A stretch of DNA of 64,000 nucleotides, from assembly GCF_004197395.1 (NCBI RefSeq), contig NZ_SELS01000035.1:1-64000 (forward strand). Direction: 5' to 3'. A program made the translations under genes and the position numbers. The stretch is from Paraburkholderia sp. UYCP14C (GTDB lineage Bacteria; Pseudomonadota; Gammaproteobacteria; Burkholderiales; Burkholderiaceae). The notes beneath the pieces were generated by a model. It saw only the letters and a list, made by a program, of their open reading frames with translations. It did not search any database and was not told the DNA's origin. Position 1 is the stretch's first letter; every line of letters starts with the position of its first letter. Positions 49,318 to 58,143 of this stretch are shown piece after piece.

Positions 49318-49737
49318 TTACGACTCGAAATCGAGCCCGCCGATCAACGTAACCGGCTCACCCTGCGTATGCGTGGAGAAATCGAGTTCGCGCGCCTGGG
49401 TCCACGCATTGAGCTTGCGCGGCAGCGCGGCCAGATATCTGGCGAAACGCGGTGCGCCCTGCTCGCCCATCAGTCTCTCTATTTCGTCGCTGTCCCAGGT
49501 CAGATACAGATTCAACGGATGCGGGTAGTGGCCGAGCTTTTCGAGCGGCGTTGCGTGAATGCGCACGCGGGTGGGCTGCCCCTCTTCGCCATGCGGCAAC
49601 ACCTCGGTGTGCACGGTCTTCGCGAAACTCGCGGCAATCGCCTCGGCAATGCGCGGCGCGAACTCCTGATCGAAACGAATTGCACTCTCCGCGCGCATCC
49701 AGGCTCTCCGCTGTAATTCTGATCGTGGGTCGGTCAT
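49318..49737 (-). CDS. Conserved hypothetical protein (139 aa, possibly DUF5594)
   Basis: 139 residues. A helical N-terminal half (RFDQEFAPRIAEAIAASFAK) precedes a strand-rich segment (RVRIHATPLEKLGHYPHPLNLYLTWDSDEIERLM) and a C-terminal LNAWTQARELDFSTHTQGEPVTLIGGLDF, split here for length. No signal peptide or metal site. I tentatively place it in the Burkholderia DUF5594 group from overall look. No function known. It ends about 10 bp from the ligase gene of the next unit on the same strand, so it may be expressed independently. Confidence 0.7.
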   Translation of the reverse strand: MTDPRSELQRRAWMRAESAIRFDQEFAPRIAEAIAASFAKTVHTEVLPHGEEGQPTRVRIHATPLEKLGHYPHPLNLYLTWDSDEIERLMGEQGAPRFARYLAALPRKLNAWTQARELDFSTHTQGEPVTLIGGLDFES

Positions 49738-49747
49738 CGTAGCAGAC

Positions 49748-51424
49748 TCAGTTTTTCGCCGGCGGCAGCGCGTGCGGTTCGTGCGTGCCGGTCTTCTCCA
49801 AAGCCTCGCGCAGCGCCTTGCGGATCACCTTGCCGGTGGCCGTCATCGGCAGGCTTTCGACGAAGCGAATCTCGCGCGGATATTCATGCGCGGCCAGACG
49901 CGTCTTCACGTGCTGCTGGATCTCGCGCACGAGCGCATCGTCGCCGACGAAACCCGCTTTCAGCACCACGAACGCCGTCACGATTTCGGTGCGCTCGCGA
50001 TCGGGCGTGCCGACCACGGCCGCCATCGCGACGGCCGGATGACGCAGCAGCGAGTCCTCGATCGACGCCGGCCCGATGCGGTAGCCCGCACTCGTGATCA
50101 CGTCGTCGCCACGGCCGACGAAGCGAATGAAGCCGTCCGCGTCGCGCGTGCCGAGATCGCCGGTCAGCAGAAACTTGCCGCGGAATTTCTCGCTGGTGGC
50201 CGCATCGTTGCGCCAGTAGCCGAGAAACATCACCGGATCGGGCGCGGCCACCGCGATATCGCCGATCGCGCCGGGCGGCAATTCGTTGCCGGCGGCATCG
50301 ACGATCGCGACATGGTGGCCCGGCACCGCGCGCCCGATCGCGCCGAAGCGCGGCTCGAACAGCGCCGCGCACGACGACACCACCACGTTGCACTCGGTCT
50401 GCCCGTAGAACTCGTTGATCGTCACCCCGAGCGCGTCGCGCCCCCAGCCGATCAGTTCCTCGCCCAGCGATTCGCCGCCGCTCGCGACCGATTGCAACGC
50501 GAGACGCAGATCGGCGGGCCGCTCGACGCCGCGCATCATCTTCAGCGCGGTCGGCGGAAGAAACGCATGGGAGACCGCGTGACGCGCGAGTAGGTCGAAT
50601 GCGGCATGGCCGTCGAATTTCGCAAAACGGCGCGCCAGCACCGCGACGCCGTGATGCCACGATGGCAGCAGCACGTCGAACAGACCGCCGATCCACGCCC
50701 AGTCCGCGGGCGTCCACATTAGCGTCGCGTGCGCGGGAAAGCCTTGCTGCGACATCTCGACGCCGGGCAGATGCCCGAGCAAAACGCGATGCCCGTGCAA
50801 CGCGCCCTTCGGTTTGCCGGTCGTGCCCGAGGTATAGATGATGATCGCCGGGTCGTCCGCGGCGGTGTCGGCCGGCGTGAACTCCGCGGGGGCGCCATTC
50901 AACGCGTGCCAGAACGAGCGCACCGGCTCGTCCGATGCTTCGTCGTCCTGCTCGATATCGACACTGAACACGTGTCGCAACTCGGGCAGCGCGCCGCGAA
51001 TTTCGTCGATCTTTTGCACGCCGGCGCGATCGGTGATCAGCGCGACCGCGCCGCTATCGCCGAGGCGATGCTCGATCGCGTCGACGCCGAACAGCGCGAA
51101 CAGCGGCACCGCGACCATGCCGGCCTTGTATGCCGCGAGATGCGCGATGGCCGTTTCGATCGATTGCGACAGGAAGATGCCGATGCGCTCGCCGCGCCGC
51201 GCGCCCGCCGCGAGCAGCGCGTTGGCGAAACGGTCGGACAGTGCCTTCAGCTCGTCGAACGTATAGCGGGTCGCGCGGCCGTCGGCGTCTTCATAGATCA
51301 GCGCGAGACGCCCCGAGCCATCGGCCCACTTGTCGCACGCGTCGACGCCGATGTTGTAACGCGGCGGAATGCGCCACGTGAAATGGGTCGTGAGCGAATC
51401 GTAAGTCTCGCCGTCGAGGTTCAT
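49748..51424 (-). CDS. AMP-dependent acyl-CoA ligase (PimA-like)
   Basis: 558 residues from the ATG at 51424, after GGAGAC; upstream extension to 51475 has no coding look. Adenylation motifs IIIYTSGTTGKPKGALHGH, EFYGQTECN, and the C-terminal lysine in MTATGKVIRKALREALEK are present. The QTECNVV group is typical of medium-chain or dicarboxylic acid ligases. With the fused hydratase/dehydrogenase and two acyl-CoA dehydrogenases next door it matches the first step of pimelate-type degradation. Chain-length preference is not readable. Divergent from the downstream catabolic genes across the LysR gene. Confidence 0.85.
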   Translation of the reverse strand: MNLDGETYDSLTTHFTWRIPPRYNIGVDACDKWADGSGRLALIYEDADGRATRYTFDELKALSDRFANALLAAGARRGERIGIFLSQSIETAIAHLAAYKAGMVAVPLFALFGVDAIEHRLGDSGAVALITDRAGVQKIDEIRGALPELRHVFSVDIEQDDEASDEPVRSFWHALNGAPAEFTPADTAADDPAIIIYTSGTTGKPKGALHGHRVLLGHLPGVEMSQQGFPAHATLMWTPADWAWIGGLFDVLLPSWHHGVAVLARRFAKFDGHAAFDLLARHAVSHAFLPPTALKMMRGVERPADLRLALQSVASGGESLGEELIGWGRDALGVTINEFYGQTECNVVVSSCAALFEPRFGAIGRAVPGHHVAIVDAAGNELPPGAIGDIAVAAPDPVMFLGYWRNDAATSEKFRGKFLLTGDLGTRDADGFIRFVGRGDDVITSAGYRIGPASIEDSLLRHPAVAMAAVVGTPDRERTEIVTAFVVLKAGFVGDDALVREIQQHVKTRLAAHEYPREIRFVESLPMTATGKVIRKALREALEKTGTHEPHALPPAKN

Positions 51425-51514
51425 CGTGTCTCCGGATATCGTCGTTATCGCTGCATCGCGTGATGCATAGCCCATCGCCCGATGTATTTGAGCGTATGGC
51501 CGGTGTTCCGCAGT

Positions 51515-52426
51515 TTAGCCCACGACCCTGCCCGAGCCCTGCGCCTGCTCCAGCACGAAGTCGATGAAGGTCGCCGCCGCGCGCGTGTGATGCCGGTTCG
51601 GCATGTACAGCATGTACATATGCGTGCCGAAGATGCTGAGCCGCCACGCATCGAGCGCGGTCAGCACGGCGCCGCGTTTCAGATCGTCCTGCACCACGTA
51701 GTCGGGCACGAGTCCGACGCCGAGACCGGCCAGCACCGCCTGCCGCAAAAATAGAAAGTTTTCCGAAATGATCGTCGGTTCGAGCAGCACCTCATGACGC
51801 TCGTCGCGCAGATACGCGGCGAGCCGCAACTGCTTGCCGATCACGGCCGCCGTAATCAGCGGCGCGGTGCGCAGGTCGTCGAGCGTCGCGGGCATGCCGT
51901 GCGTGCGCGCGAATTCGGGAGATGCGCAAGCTACGTAGCGGACCGGGCCCATGTCCCGCGCGACGAGGTTTTGCGGCGGCTCCGACATCACACGCACCGC
52001 GATGTCGATCTCGTCGCGCATCAGATCCTCGACGCGGTTCTCGAACATCACATCCAGCACGATGCCCGGATACAGCCGCTTGAACGCGATCAGCCATTCG
52101 GACATCACGAGTTGCCCGTAGCCGCTCGGCACGCTGAGCCGCACGCGACCCTGCAGGCTCTGGCCGAGCGTCGTCACCGATTCGCGCGCGGCCAGCAACG
52201 CGTTGCGGATCGTGCGGCCGTGCTCGTAGAGCCGCAGACCGATCTCGGTCGGCTCGACGCGACGCGTGGTGCGTCGCACCAATTGCAGGCCGACCGAACG
52301 CTCCAACTGGTTCAGGTGATAGCTGACGTTCGCGCGGCTCATCTTGAGCCGGCGCGCCGCCTCGCTCAGATTGCCGGCGTCGAGGATGTCGACCAGCAGG
52401 GTCAGCGAGTTGACGTCCATCGCCAT
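51515..52426 (-). CDS. LysR family transcriptional regulator
   Basis: 303 residues from the ATG at 52426; in-frame starts at 52420 and 52459 also exist. N-terminal winged helix (LLVDILDAGNLSEAARRLKMSRANVSYHLNQLERSVGLQL, split here) and an effector domain starting RVRLSVPSGYGQLVMSE. It is divergent from the fused hydratase gene with 123 bp between, the classic LysR layout. The intergenic TGTCAA palindromes are its probable binding sites. Effector would be a CoA ester or acid of the pathway (inference). Confidence 0.9.
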   Translation of the reverse strand: MAMDVNSLTLLVDILDAGNLSEAARRLKMSRANVSYHLNQLERSVGLQLVRRTTRRVEPTEIGLRLYEHGRTIRNALLAARESVTTLGQSLQGRVRLSVPSGYGQLVMSEWLIAFKRLYPGIVLDVMFENRVEDLMRDEIDIAVRVMSEPPQNLVARDMGPVRYVACASPEFARTHGMPATLDDLRTAPLITAAVIGKQLRLAAYLRDERHEVLLEPTIISENFLFLRQAVLAGLGVGLVPDYVVQDDLKRGAVLTALDAWRLSIFGTHMYMLYMPNRHHTRAAATFIDFVLEQAQGSGRVVG

Positions 52427-52431
52427 ATCTT

Positions 52432-52490
52432 TGTCAAAATAATTTTGACAGTCTGTCAATCAACCATGTGATTGTCAATGAACGTTGACC
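52432..52490. promoter_or_regulatory. Overlapping TGTCAA palindromes in the divergent promoter
   Basis: TGTCAAAAT-A-ATTTTGACA (52432-52450) is a perfect 19-bp palindrome, and TTGACAG-T-CTGTCAA (52445-52459) a perfect 15-bp palindrome sharing its right half-site. Further half-sites lie at 52473-52478 (TGTCAA) and 52485-52490 (TTGACC). All five sit between the LysR gene and the fused hydratase gene. TTGACA can also be read as a -35 word, so sites and promoter overlap. Confidence 0.65.
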
Positions 52491-52549
52491 ACTCCAGAAT
52501 GAGACGATCGGACGCGCGCGCGTCGCCACCATCAAACGGAGACATCAGC

Positions 52550-54670
52550 ATGACCCCTTCCTCCTCAGCCGACGTCGTCACCCGCGAATTGCGCGGCAAG
52601 GTCCTGCTCGTCACGATCGACCATGCGCCGGTCAACGCGCTATCCGCCGACGTGCGGCGCGGCCTGCTGGCCGCGATCGAAGCCGCCGACGCCGAGCGCG
52701 CCGTGGAAGCCGTGCTGATCGTCGGCGCGGGGCGCAACTTCATCGCCGGTGCCGATATCCGCGAGTTCGGCAAGCCGCCCGTGCCCCCTTCGCTGCCCGA
52801 AGTATGCAACCGCATCGAGGCCTGCGCGAAACCCGTGATTGCCGCGCTGCACGGCGCCGCGCTCGGCGGCGGGCTCGAAGTGGCGCTCGCCGCGCATTAC
52901 CGGATTGCCGTCGACGGCGCGAAGCTCGGCCTGCCGGAAGTGCAGCTCGGCCTGCTGCCCGGAGCGGGCGGCACGCAACGCACGCCGCGCCTGATCGGCG
53001 CGCCGGCCGCGCTCGATCTGATCTTGAGCGGCCGCCATGCGAGCGCGAAGGAAGCGCTCGCGCTCGGGTTGATCGACCGTCTCGGCGACAGCGGCGACAT
53101 CCTCGCCGAAGGGCTCGCCTACGCGCACGAGTTGCTCGCCGCGCACGCGCCGGTGCGCCGCACGCGCGATGCCGCCGCGTTGCACGATCGCGCCGCCAGC
53201 CTCGCCGCCGTCGCGAAAGCGCGTGAAGAAACCGCGAAAAAAGCGCGCGGCCTGTTTTCGCCGCTGAAAATCGTCGACGCGGTCGAAGCCGCGATCGAAC
53301 AGCCCTTCGACGAAGGACTGAAGCTCGAACGCAAGCTGTTCCTGCAATGCCTCGACAGCCCGCAGCGCGCCGGCCTGATTCACGCGTTCTTCGCCGAGCG
53401 CGAAGTGCTGAAAGCGCCTGAAACGCGCGATGCGAAACCGCGCGCGCTCGACGCGATCGGCGTGATCGGCGGCGGCACGATGGGCGCGGGCATTGCGGTC
53501 GCGGTGCTCGACGCGGGACTGCCCGTCACGATGATCGAACGCGACGAAGCGTCGCTCGCGCGCGGCCGCGCGCATATCGACAAGGTCTACGACGCGCTGA
53601 TCGCCAAAGGCCGCCTCACCGCGGAGAAGAAAGCCGCGACCATGGCGCGCTGGAGCGGCAGCACGTCGTACGATGCGCTTGCTCACGCCGACCTCGTGAT
53701 CGAAGCCGTGTTCGAAGATCTCGACGTCAAAAAGGCCGTATTCGCCGAGCTCGATCGCGTCTGCAAGCCCGGCGCGGTGCTCGCGACCAACACCTCGTAT
53801 CTGGACATCGAAGCGATCGCGGCCAGCATCTCGCGTCCCGCCGACGTAATCGGTCTGCACTTCTTCTCGCCGGCCAACATCATGAAGCTGCTCGAAGTCG
53901 TGGTGCCGAAGCAGGTCAGCGCCGATGTCGTGGCGACCGCGTTCGAGCTCGCGAAGAAGCTACGCAAGACGCCGGTGCGCGCGGGCGTGTGCGACGGCTT
54001 CATCGGCAATCGGCTGCTCGCCGTGTATCGCGCCGCCGCGGACGCGCTGATGGAAGACGGTGCGTCGCCGTATCAGATCGACGCGGCGGTGCGCGCGTTC
54101 GGCTTGCCGATGGGCCCGTTCCAGGTGGTCGACCTCGCCGGCGGCGACATCGGCTGGGCGGCGCGCAAACGCCGCGCGGCCACGCGCGACCCGAACGCGC
54201 GCTACGTGCAGATCGCCGACCGCCTGTGCGAGCGCGGCTGGTTCGGCCAGAAGACCGGCCGCGGATTCTATCTGTACCCCGAAGGATCGCGCGGCGGCAT
54301 GCCCGATCCCGAAGTCGAGGCGATCATCGACGCCGAGCGCGTGCGCGCGGGCATCACGCCGCGCAGCTTCACCGACGAGCAGATCATGCGCCGCTATCTG
54401 GCCGCGATGATCAACGAAGGCGCGAACGTCGTGCACGAAGGCATCGCGCTGCGCCCGCTCGACGTCGATGTGACGCTGCTGTACGGCTACGGCTTTCCGC
54501 GTTACCGCGGCGGTCCGATGAAATACGCGGACAGCGTGGGCCTGGCGACGATTCTCGCCGACATTCGCGAGTTCGCGAAGGAAGACCCGCTGTTCTGGCG
54601 GCCGTCGCCGCTGCTGATCGATCTGGTCGAGCGCGGCGCGGATTTCGCGAGCCTGAACTCGACCGCCTGA
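52550..54670 (+). CDS. Fused enoyl-CoA hydratase / 3-hydroxyacyl-CoA dehydrogenase (PimF/FadJ-like)
   Basis: 706 residues, ATG at 52550 with CGGAGAC upstream. Hydratase half: oxyanion and acid-base region IVGAGRNFIAGADIREFG and GAALGGGLEVALAAHYRIA. Dehydrogenase half: NAD-binding GVIGGGTMGAGIAVAVLDAG at about residue 300, catalytic HFFSPANIMKLLEVV. C-terminal helical domain with GYGFPRYRGGPMKYAD. It performs the hydration and first oxidation of beta-oxidation on one chain. Length and neighbours match PimF of Rhodopseudomonas. A thiolase is missing from the cluster in this window. Confidence 0.9.
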   Translation: MTPSSSADVVTRELRGKVLLVTIDHAPVNALSADVRRGLLAAIEAADAERAVEAVLIVGAGRNFIAGADIREFGKPPVPPSLPEVCNRIEACAKPVIAALHGAALGGGLEVALAAHYRIAVDGAKLGLPEVQLGLLPGAGGTQRTPRLIGAPAALDLILSGRHASAKEALALGLIDRLGDSGDILAEGLAYAHELLAAHAPVRRTRDAAALHDRAASLAAVAKAREETAKKARGLFSPLKIVDAVEAAIEQPFDEGLKLERKLFLQCLDSPQRAGLIHAFFAEREVLKAPETRDAKPRALDAIGVIGGGTMGAGIAVAVLDAGLPVTMIERDEASLARGRAHIDKVYDALIAKGRLTAEKKAATMARWSGSTSYDALAHADLVIEAVFEDLDVKKAVFAELDRVCKPGAVLATNTSYLDIEAIAASISRPADVIGLHFFSPANIMKLLEVVVPKQVSADVVATAFELAKKLRKTPVRAGVCDGFIGNRLLAVYRAAADALMEDGASPYQIDAAVRAFGLPMGPFQVVDLAGGDIGWAARKRRAATRDPNARYVQIADRLCERGWFGQKTGRGFYLYPEGSRGGMPDPEVEAIIDAERVRAGITPRSFTDEQIMRRYLAAMINEGANVVHEGIALRPLDVDVTLLYGYGFPRYRGGPMKYADSVGLATILADIREFAKEDPLFWRPSPLLIDLVERGADFASLNSTA

Positions 54671-54700
54671 GCCACCACGAACACTGACGGAACGACTGCG

Positions 54701-55909
54701 ATGGATCTGAACTTCACCCCCGAAGAAGAAGCGTTTCGCGCCAGCGTGCTGGCCTTTCTGCGCGACAAGCTGCCGCGTCGTCTCGCCGACAAGGTGCACG
54801 GCGGCCGGCGTCTGACGCGCGACGATATGGCCGAGTGGCACGCGATTCTGAATGCGCAAGGCTGGCTCGCGAACCATTGGCCGAAGGAATACGGCGGCCC
54901 CGGCTGGAACCCGGTGCAGAAATTCATCTTCGAAAACGAATGCGCACTCGCCGGCGCGCCGCGCGTGGTGCCGTTCGGCGTCAACATGCTCGGGCCCGTG
55001 CTGATCAAGTACGGCAGCGACGCGCAGAAACGTCACTGGCTGCCGCGCATACTCGATGGTTCCGACTGGTGGTGCCAGGGCTATTCGGAGCCGGGCGCGG
55101 GCTCCGACCTCGCGTCGGTCAAGACAACCGCGGTGCGCGGCACGGACGCCGAGGGCGAGCACTACATCGTCAATGGCCAGAAGACGTGGACCACGCTCGG
55201 TCATTACGCAAACATGATCTTCTGCCTCGTGCGCACCGCGACCGACGTGCGCAAGCAGGAAGGCATCAGCTTTCTGCTGGTCGACATGAACACGCCGGGC
55301 GTCGAGGTGCGGCCGATCATCACGCTCGACGGCGAGCACGAAGTCAATGAAGTGTTTTTCACCGACGTGCGCGTGCCGGCCGGGAATCTCGTCGGCGAAG
55401 AAAACAAGGGCTGGACTTACGCGAAATATCTGCTCACGTACGAGCGCACGAATATCGCGGGCGTCGGCTTTTCGGTCGCCGCGTTCGACCGTCTGCGCAA
55501 GATCGCCGCGAAACAGCGGCGCAACGGCCGGCCGCTCGCCGAGGATCCCGCGTTCGCGGCACGCATGGCGCGCGTCGAGATCGATCTCGAGAACATGAAG
55601 ACGACCAACCTGCGCGTGATCGCGGCCGTGGCCGGCGGCGGCGTGCCCGGTGCCGAGAGTTCGATGCTGAAGATTCGCGGCACCGAAATCCGTCAGGAGA
55701 TTTCGTCGCTGACGCGGCGCGCGATGGGCGCTTATGCGCAGCCGTTCGTCGAGGAAGCGCTGCACGAAGGCTTCGACGGCGTGCCGGTCGGCCCCGACGA
55801 AGCCGCGAGTGCCGCGTCGCAGTATTTCAACAATCGCAAGCTGTCGATCTTCGGCGGCTCGAACGAAATCCAGAAGAACATCATCTCCAAGATGATCCTC
55901 GGACTGTAA
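54701..55909 (+). CDS. Acyl-CoA dehydrogenase, PimC-like large subunit
   Basis: 402 residues. Acyl-CoA dehydrogenase fold with FAD/substrate blocks WCQGYSEPGAGSDLASVKT, GQKTWTTLGHYANMIFCLVR, and GGSNEIQKNIISKMILGL at the C-terminus, where the flavin contacts lie. N-terminal NHWPKEYGGPGWNPVQ matches the large (PimC-type) partner of two-subunit dicarboxyl-CoA dehydrogenases. Directly followed after 20 bp by the second acyl-CoA dehydrogenase, so the two probably form a heteromer. The catalytic glutamate is not assignable from reading alone. Confidence 0.87.
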   Translation: MDLNFTPEEEAFRASVLAFLRDKLPRRLADKVHGGRRLTRDDMAEWHAILNAQGWLANHWPKEYGGPGWNPVQKFIFENECALAGAPRVVPFGVNMLGPVLIKYGSDAQKRHWLPRILDGSDWWCQGYSEPGAGSDLASVKTTAVRGTDAEGEHYIVNGQKTWTTLGHYANMIFCLVRTATDVRKQEGISFLLVDMNTPGVEVRPIITLDGEHEVNEVFFTDVRVPAGNLVGEENKGWTYAKYLLTYERTNIAGVGFSVAAFDRLRKIAAKQRRNGRPLAEDPAFAARMARVEIDLENMKTTNLRVIAAVAGGGVPGAESSMLKIRGTEIRQEISSLTRRAMGAYAQPFVEEALHEGFDGVPVGPDEAASAASQYFNNRKLSIFGGSNEIQKNIISKMILGL

Positions 55910-55929
55910 GACTGTAAGAGGCGCACGTC

Positions 55930-57102
55930 ATGAATTTTCAGCACACCGAAGACCGCCGCATGCTGGCGGATTCGCTGAATCGCTTCATCAGCGAGCAGTA
56001 CGGCTTCGCCACGCGCGACAGGATCGCGAGTTCGACGCAAGGCTTCAGCGAGGAATTGTGGGCGCGCTTCGCGGAGCTTGGCGTGATCGGCGCGTTGTTC
56101 GACGAAGCGAGCGGCGGTTTTGGCGGCGGCGGATTCGATATTTCCGTCGTGTTCGAGAGCATCGGCCGTGGGCTCGTCGTCGAGCCGTTTCTCGATACGC
56201 TGATCGTCGGCCGGGCGATCGCTCGCAGCGGCAGCGACGCGCAGAAAGCGGCGCTCGGTTCGTTGATCGACGGCTCGCGGATCGTGGCGCTCGCGCATGG
56301 CGAACCGAACAGTCATTACGAACTGCCTCGGGTCGCTGCGACGCGCGCGGCGCGCAGTGACAATTGGTGGACACTGAACGGAGCGAAGGCTGTCGTTCAG
56401 CTTGGCGAGCATGCGCAAGTGTTCCTCGTCTCGGCACGCACGAGCGGCGAGGACGATGCCGAAGCCGGCATCACGCTGTTGCTGGTGCCGAGGGACGCCG
56501 CGGGAGTGACCGTGCGCGGCTATCGCAAGATCGACGGCGGACGCGCGGCCGAAGTGACGTTCGACAACGTCACGCTCGGCGACGACAGCGTGCTCGGCCC
56601 AGTAGACCAGGGCTACGCGACGCTCGAATATGCGGTGAGCTGCGGCGTGCTCGCGCTGTGCGCGGAAGCGGTCGGCGCAATGGACGTCGCGAAAGACTAC
56701 ACGCTCGACTATCTGCGCACGCGCAAGCAGTTCGGCGTGCCGATCGGCAGCTTCCAGGCGTTGCAGCATCGCATGGCCGATCTGCTGCTCGAAATCGAGC
56801 AGGCGCGCTCGGCGGTGATCAACGCGGCGGCGGCGCTCGACGGCGACCGAAACGCGCGCGAGCGCGCGGTGTCGGCGGCGAAGTACAGCATCGGGCGGAT
56901 CGGCGCGCGAGTCGCGGAGGAATGCATCCAGTTGCACGGCGGGATCGGCATGACGTGGGAGCTGCCGCTCGCGCACTACGCCAAGCGGCTCGTGATGATC
57001 GATCATCAGCTTGGGGATGAGGATCATCATCTGGAGCGGTTCGTGTCGTTCGGCTACGCTGAGCGACAATCCAGTGCTGGGGCAACTTGCAGACAGACTT
57101 GA
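55930..57102 (+). CDS. Acyl-CoA dehydrogenase, PimD-like small subunit
   Basis: 390 residues, site AGAGG before the ATG. The fold is a divergent acyl-CoA dehydrogenase: N-terminal ASGGFGGGGFDISVVFESIG, central LAHGEPNSHYELP, and C-terminal EECIQLHGGIGMTWELPLAHYAKRL, which lacks the GGxxEIQ ending of its partner. This is the pattern of PimD, which pairs with a PimC-type subunit. Likely acts on the CoA ester made by the ligase at 49748-51424. A longer tail (last about 20 residues) is polar. Confidence 0.85.
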   Translation: MNFQHTEDRRMLADSLNRFISEQYGFATRDRIASSTQGFSEELWARFAELGVIGALFDEASGGFGGGGFDISVVFESIGRGLVVEPFLDTLIVGRAIARSGSDAQKAALGSLIDGSRIVALAHGEPNSHYELPRVAATRAARSDNWWTLNGAKAVVQLGEHAQVFLVSARTSGEDDAEAGITLLLVPRDAAGVTVRGYRKIDGGRAAEVTFDNVTLGDDSVLGPVDQGYATLEYAVSCGVLALCAEAVGAMDVAKDYTLDYLRTRKQFGVPIGSFQALQHRMADLLLEIEQARSAVINAAAALDGDRNARERAVSAAKYSIGRIGARVAEECIQLHGGIGMTWELPLAHYAKRLVMIDHQLGDEDHHLERFVSFGYAERQSSAGATCRQT

Positions 57103-57132
57103 TGCCCTCACAATCCACGCAATCCGGCGACC

Positions 57133-58116
57133 ATGACCGACCGACGACATTTCATCTTGCAGGCCACCGCTGCCTGTCTCGCTGGCGCGTCGTTCGGCCT
57201 GGCGTCAGCGGCAAGCACTGCGCACAGGAATAGCGCCAGCTCGTTCCCGATCCCACCCGGCGCGTGCGACTGCCATGTGCATGTCATCGGTCCGCAAAGC
57301 CGCTATCCGATGTTGCCCGATCGCGACTACACGCCTCCCGAAGCGAGTGTGGCCGCTTTGCGTGCACACCTTGCGCAGCTCGGCCTGTCGCGCGTCGTGC
57401 TCGTCCAGCCGAGCTTCTACGGCGCAGACAATGCATGCCTCGTCGATGCGCTACAGGTGCTCGGCGACATCGCGCGAGGGACTGCGGTGATCGATCCGTC
57501 TGCGCCCGATGAAACGCTCCAGGCGCTGGCAGCCAACAGGGTCAAAGGCGTGCGCGTCAATCTGGCGTCGATCGGTCAGCAGGACCCCGACGCGGCCCGC
57601 GGCGTGCTGAATTCGCTCGCACGCCGCATCGGGCCGCTTGGATGGCACCTGGAGATCTACGCAGCGTCACCGGTGATCGCGGCATTGGTGGACGAAATCG
57701 GTGCGCTCGATGTGCCGGTCGTCCTCGATCACTTCGCGATGATCGAGCCGTCAAAGGGTATGGCCCAGCCGGATTTACCGCCGATCGTCGAGCTTCTGCG
57801 AAGCGGCCATGCCTATATCAAGCTGTCGGCGCCCTATCTCAAGCTGTCGGCGCCCTATCGCATCTCGCAACGCACGCCGGACTATGACGACGTGCGCCCG
57901 CTCGTGCGCCACCTTGTCGAGGCAAACCCCGCGCGCATCGTCTGGGCGAGTGACTGGCCGCACACCGAGCACGAGCCGGGCGACAAACCGACCATCAGCC
58001 CGTTCCGTCACGTCGACGACGCGCGCGTGTTCAATCAACTCGCGCACTGGGTACCCGAACCGGAATGGCGACAGCGCGTCCTCGTCACCAATCCAACCAC
58101 GCTTTACGACTTTTGA
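57133..58116 (+). CDS. Exported amidohydrolase (LigI / PDC-hydrolase-like) with internal duplication
   Basis: 327 residues. N-terminal export signal (RRHFILQATAACLAGASFGL, possibly twin-arginine). The metal-dependent hydrolase fold starts CDCHVHVIGP and includes VVLDHFAMIEP and WASDWPHTE, motifs of the TIM-barrel lactonases that open 2-pyrone-4,6-dicarboxylate and related rings. A perfect 21-bp tandem duplication at 57818-57859 repeats the peptide LSAPY (IKLSAPYLKLSAPYRIS). Follows the acyl-CoA dehydrogenase operon by 30 bp, so it may be co-transcribed; export of this enzyme class is unusual. Confidence 0.82.
   Translation: MTDRRHFILQATAACLAGASFGLASAASTAHRNSASSFPIPPGACDCHVHVIGPQSRYPMLPDRDYTPPEASVAALRAHLAQLGLSRVVLVQPSFYGADNACLVDALQVLGDIARGTAVIDPSAPDETLQALAANRVKGVRVNLASIGQQDPDAARGVLNSLARRIGPLGWHLEIYAASPVIAALVDEIGALDVPVVLDHFAMIEPSKGMAQPDLPPIVELLRSGHAYIKLSAPYLKLSAPYRISQRTPDYDDVRPLVRHLVEANPARIVWASDWPHTEHEPGDKPTISPFRHVDDARVFNQLAHWVPEPEWRQRVLVTNPTTLYDF
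57818..57859 (+). repeat. In-frame 21-bp tandem duplication
   Basis: Two perfect, adjacent 21-bp copies (57818-57838 and 57839-57859) within the amidohydrolase gene add seven residues in the helix-strand region after SGHAYIK. Absence of any mismatch suggests a recent event or strain-specific allele, or assembly error. Confidence 0.85.
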
Positions 58117-58143
58117 TGACCTGTCCGGGTCTCGACGCTTTTA

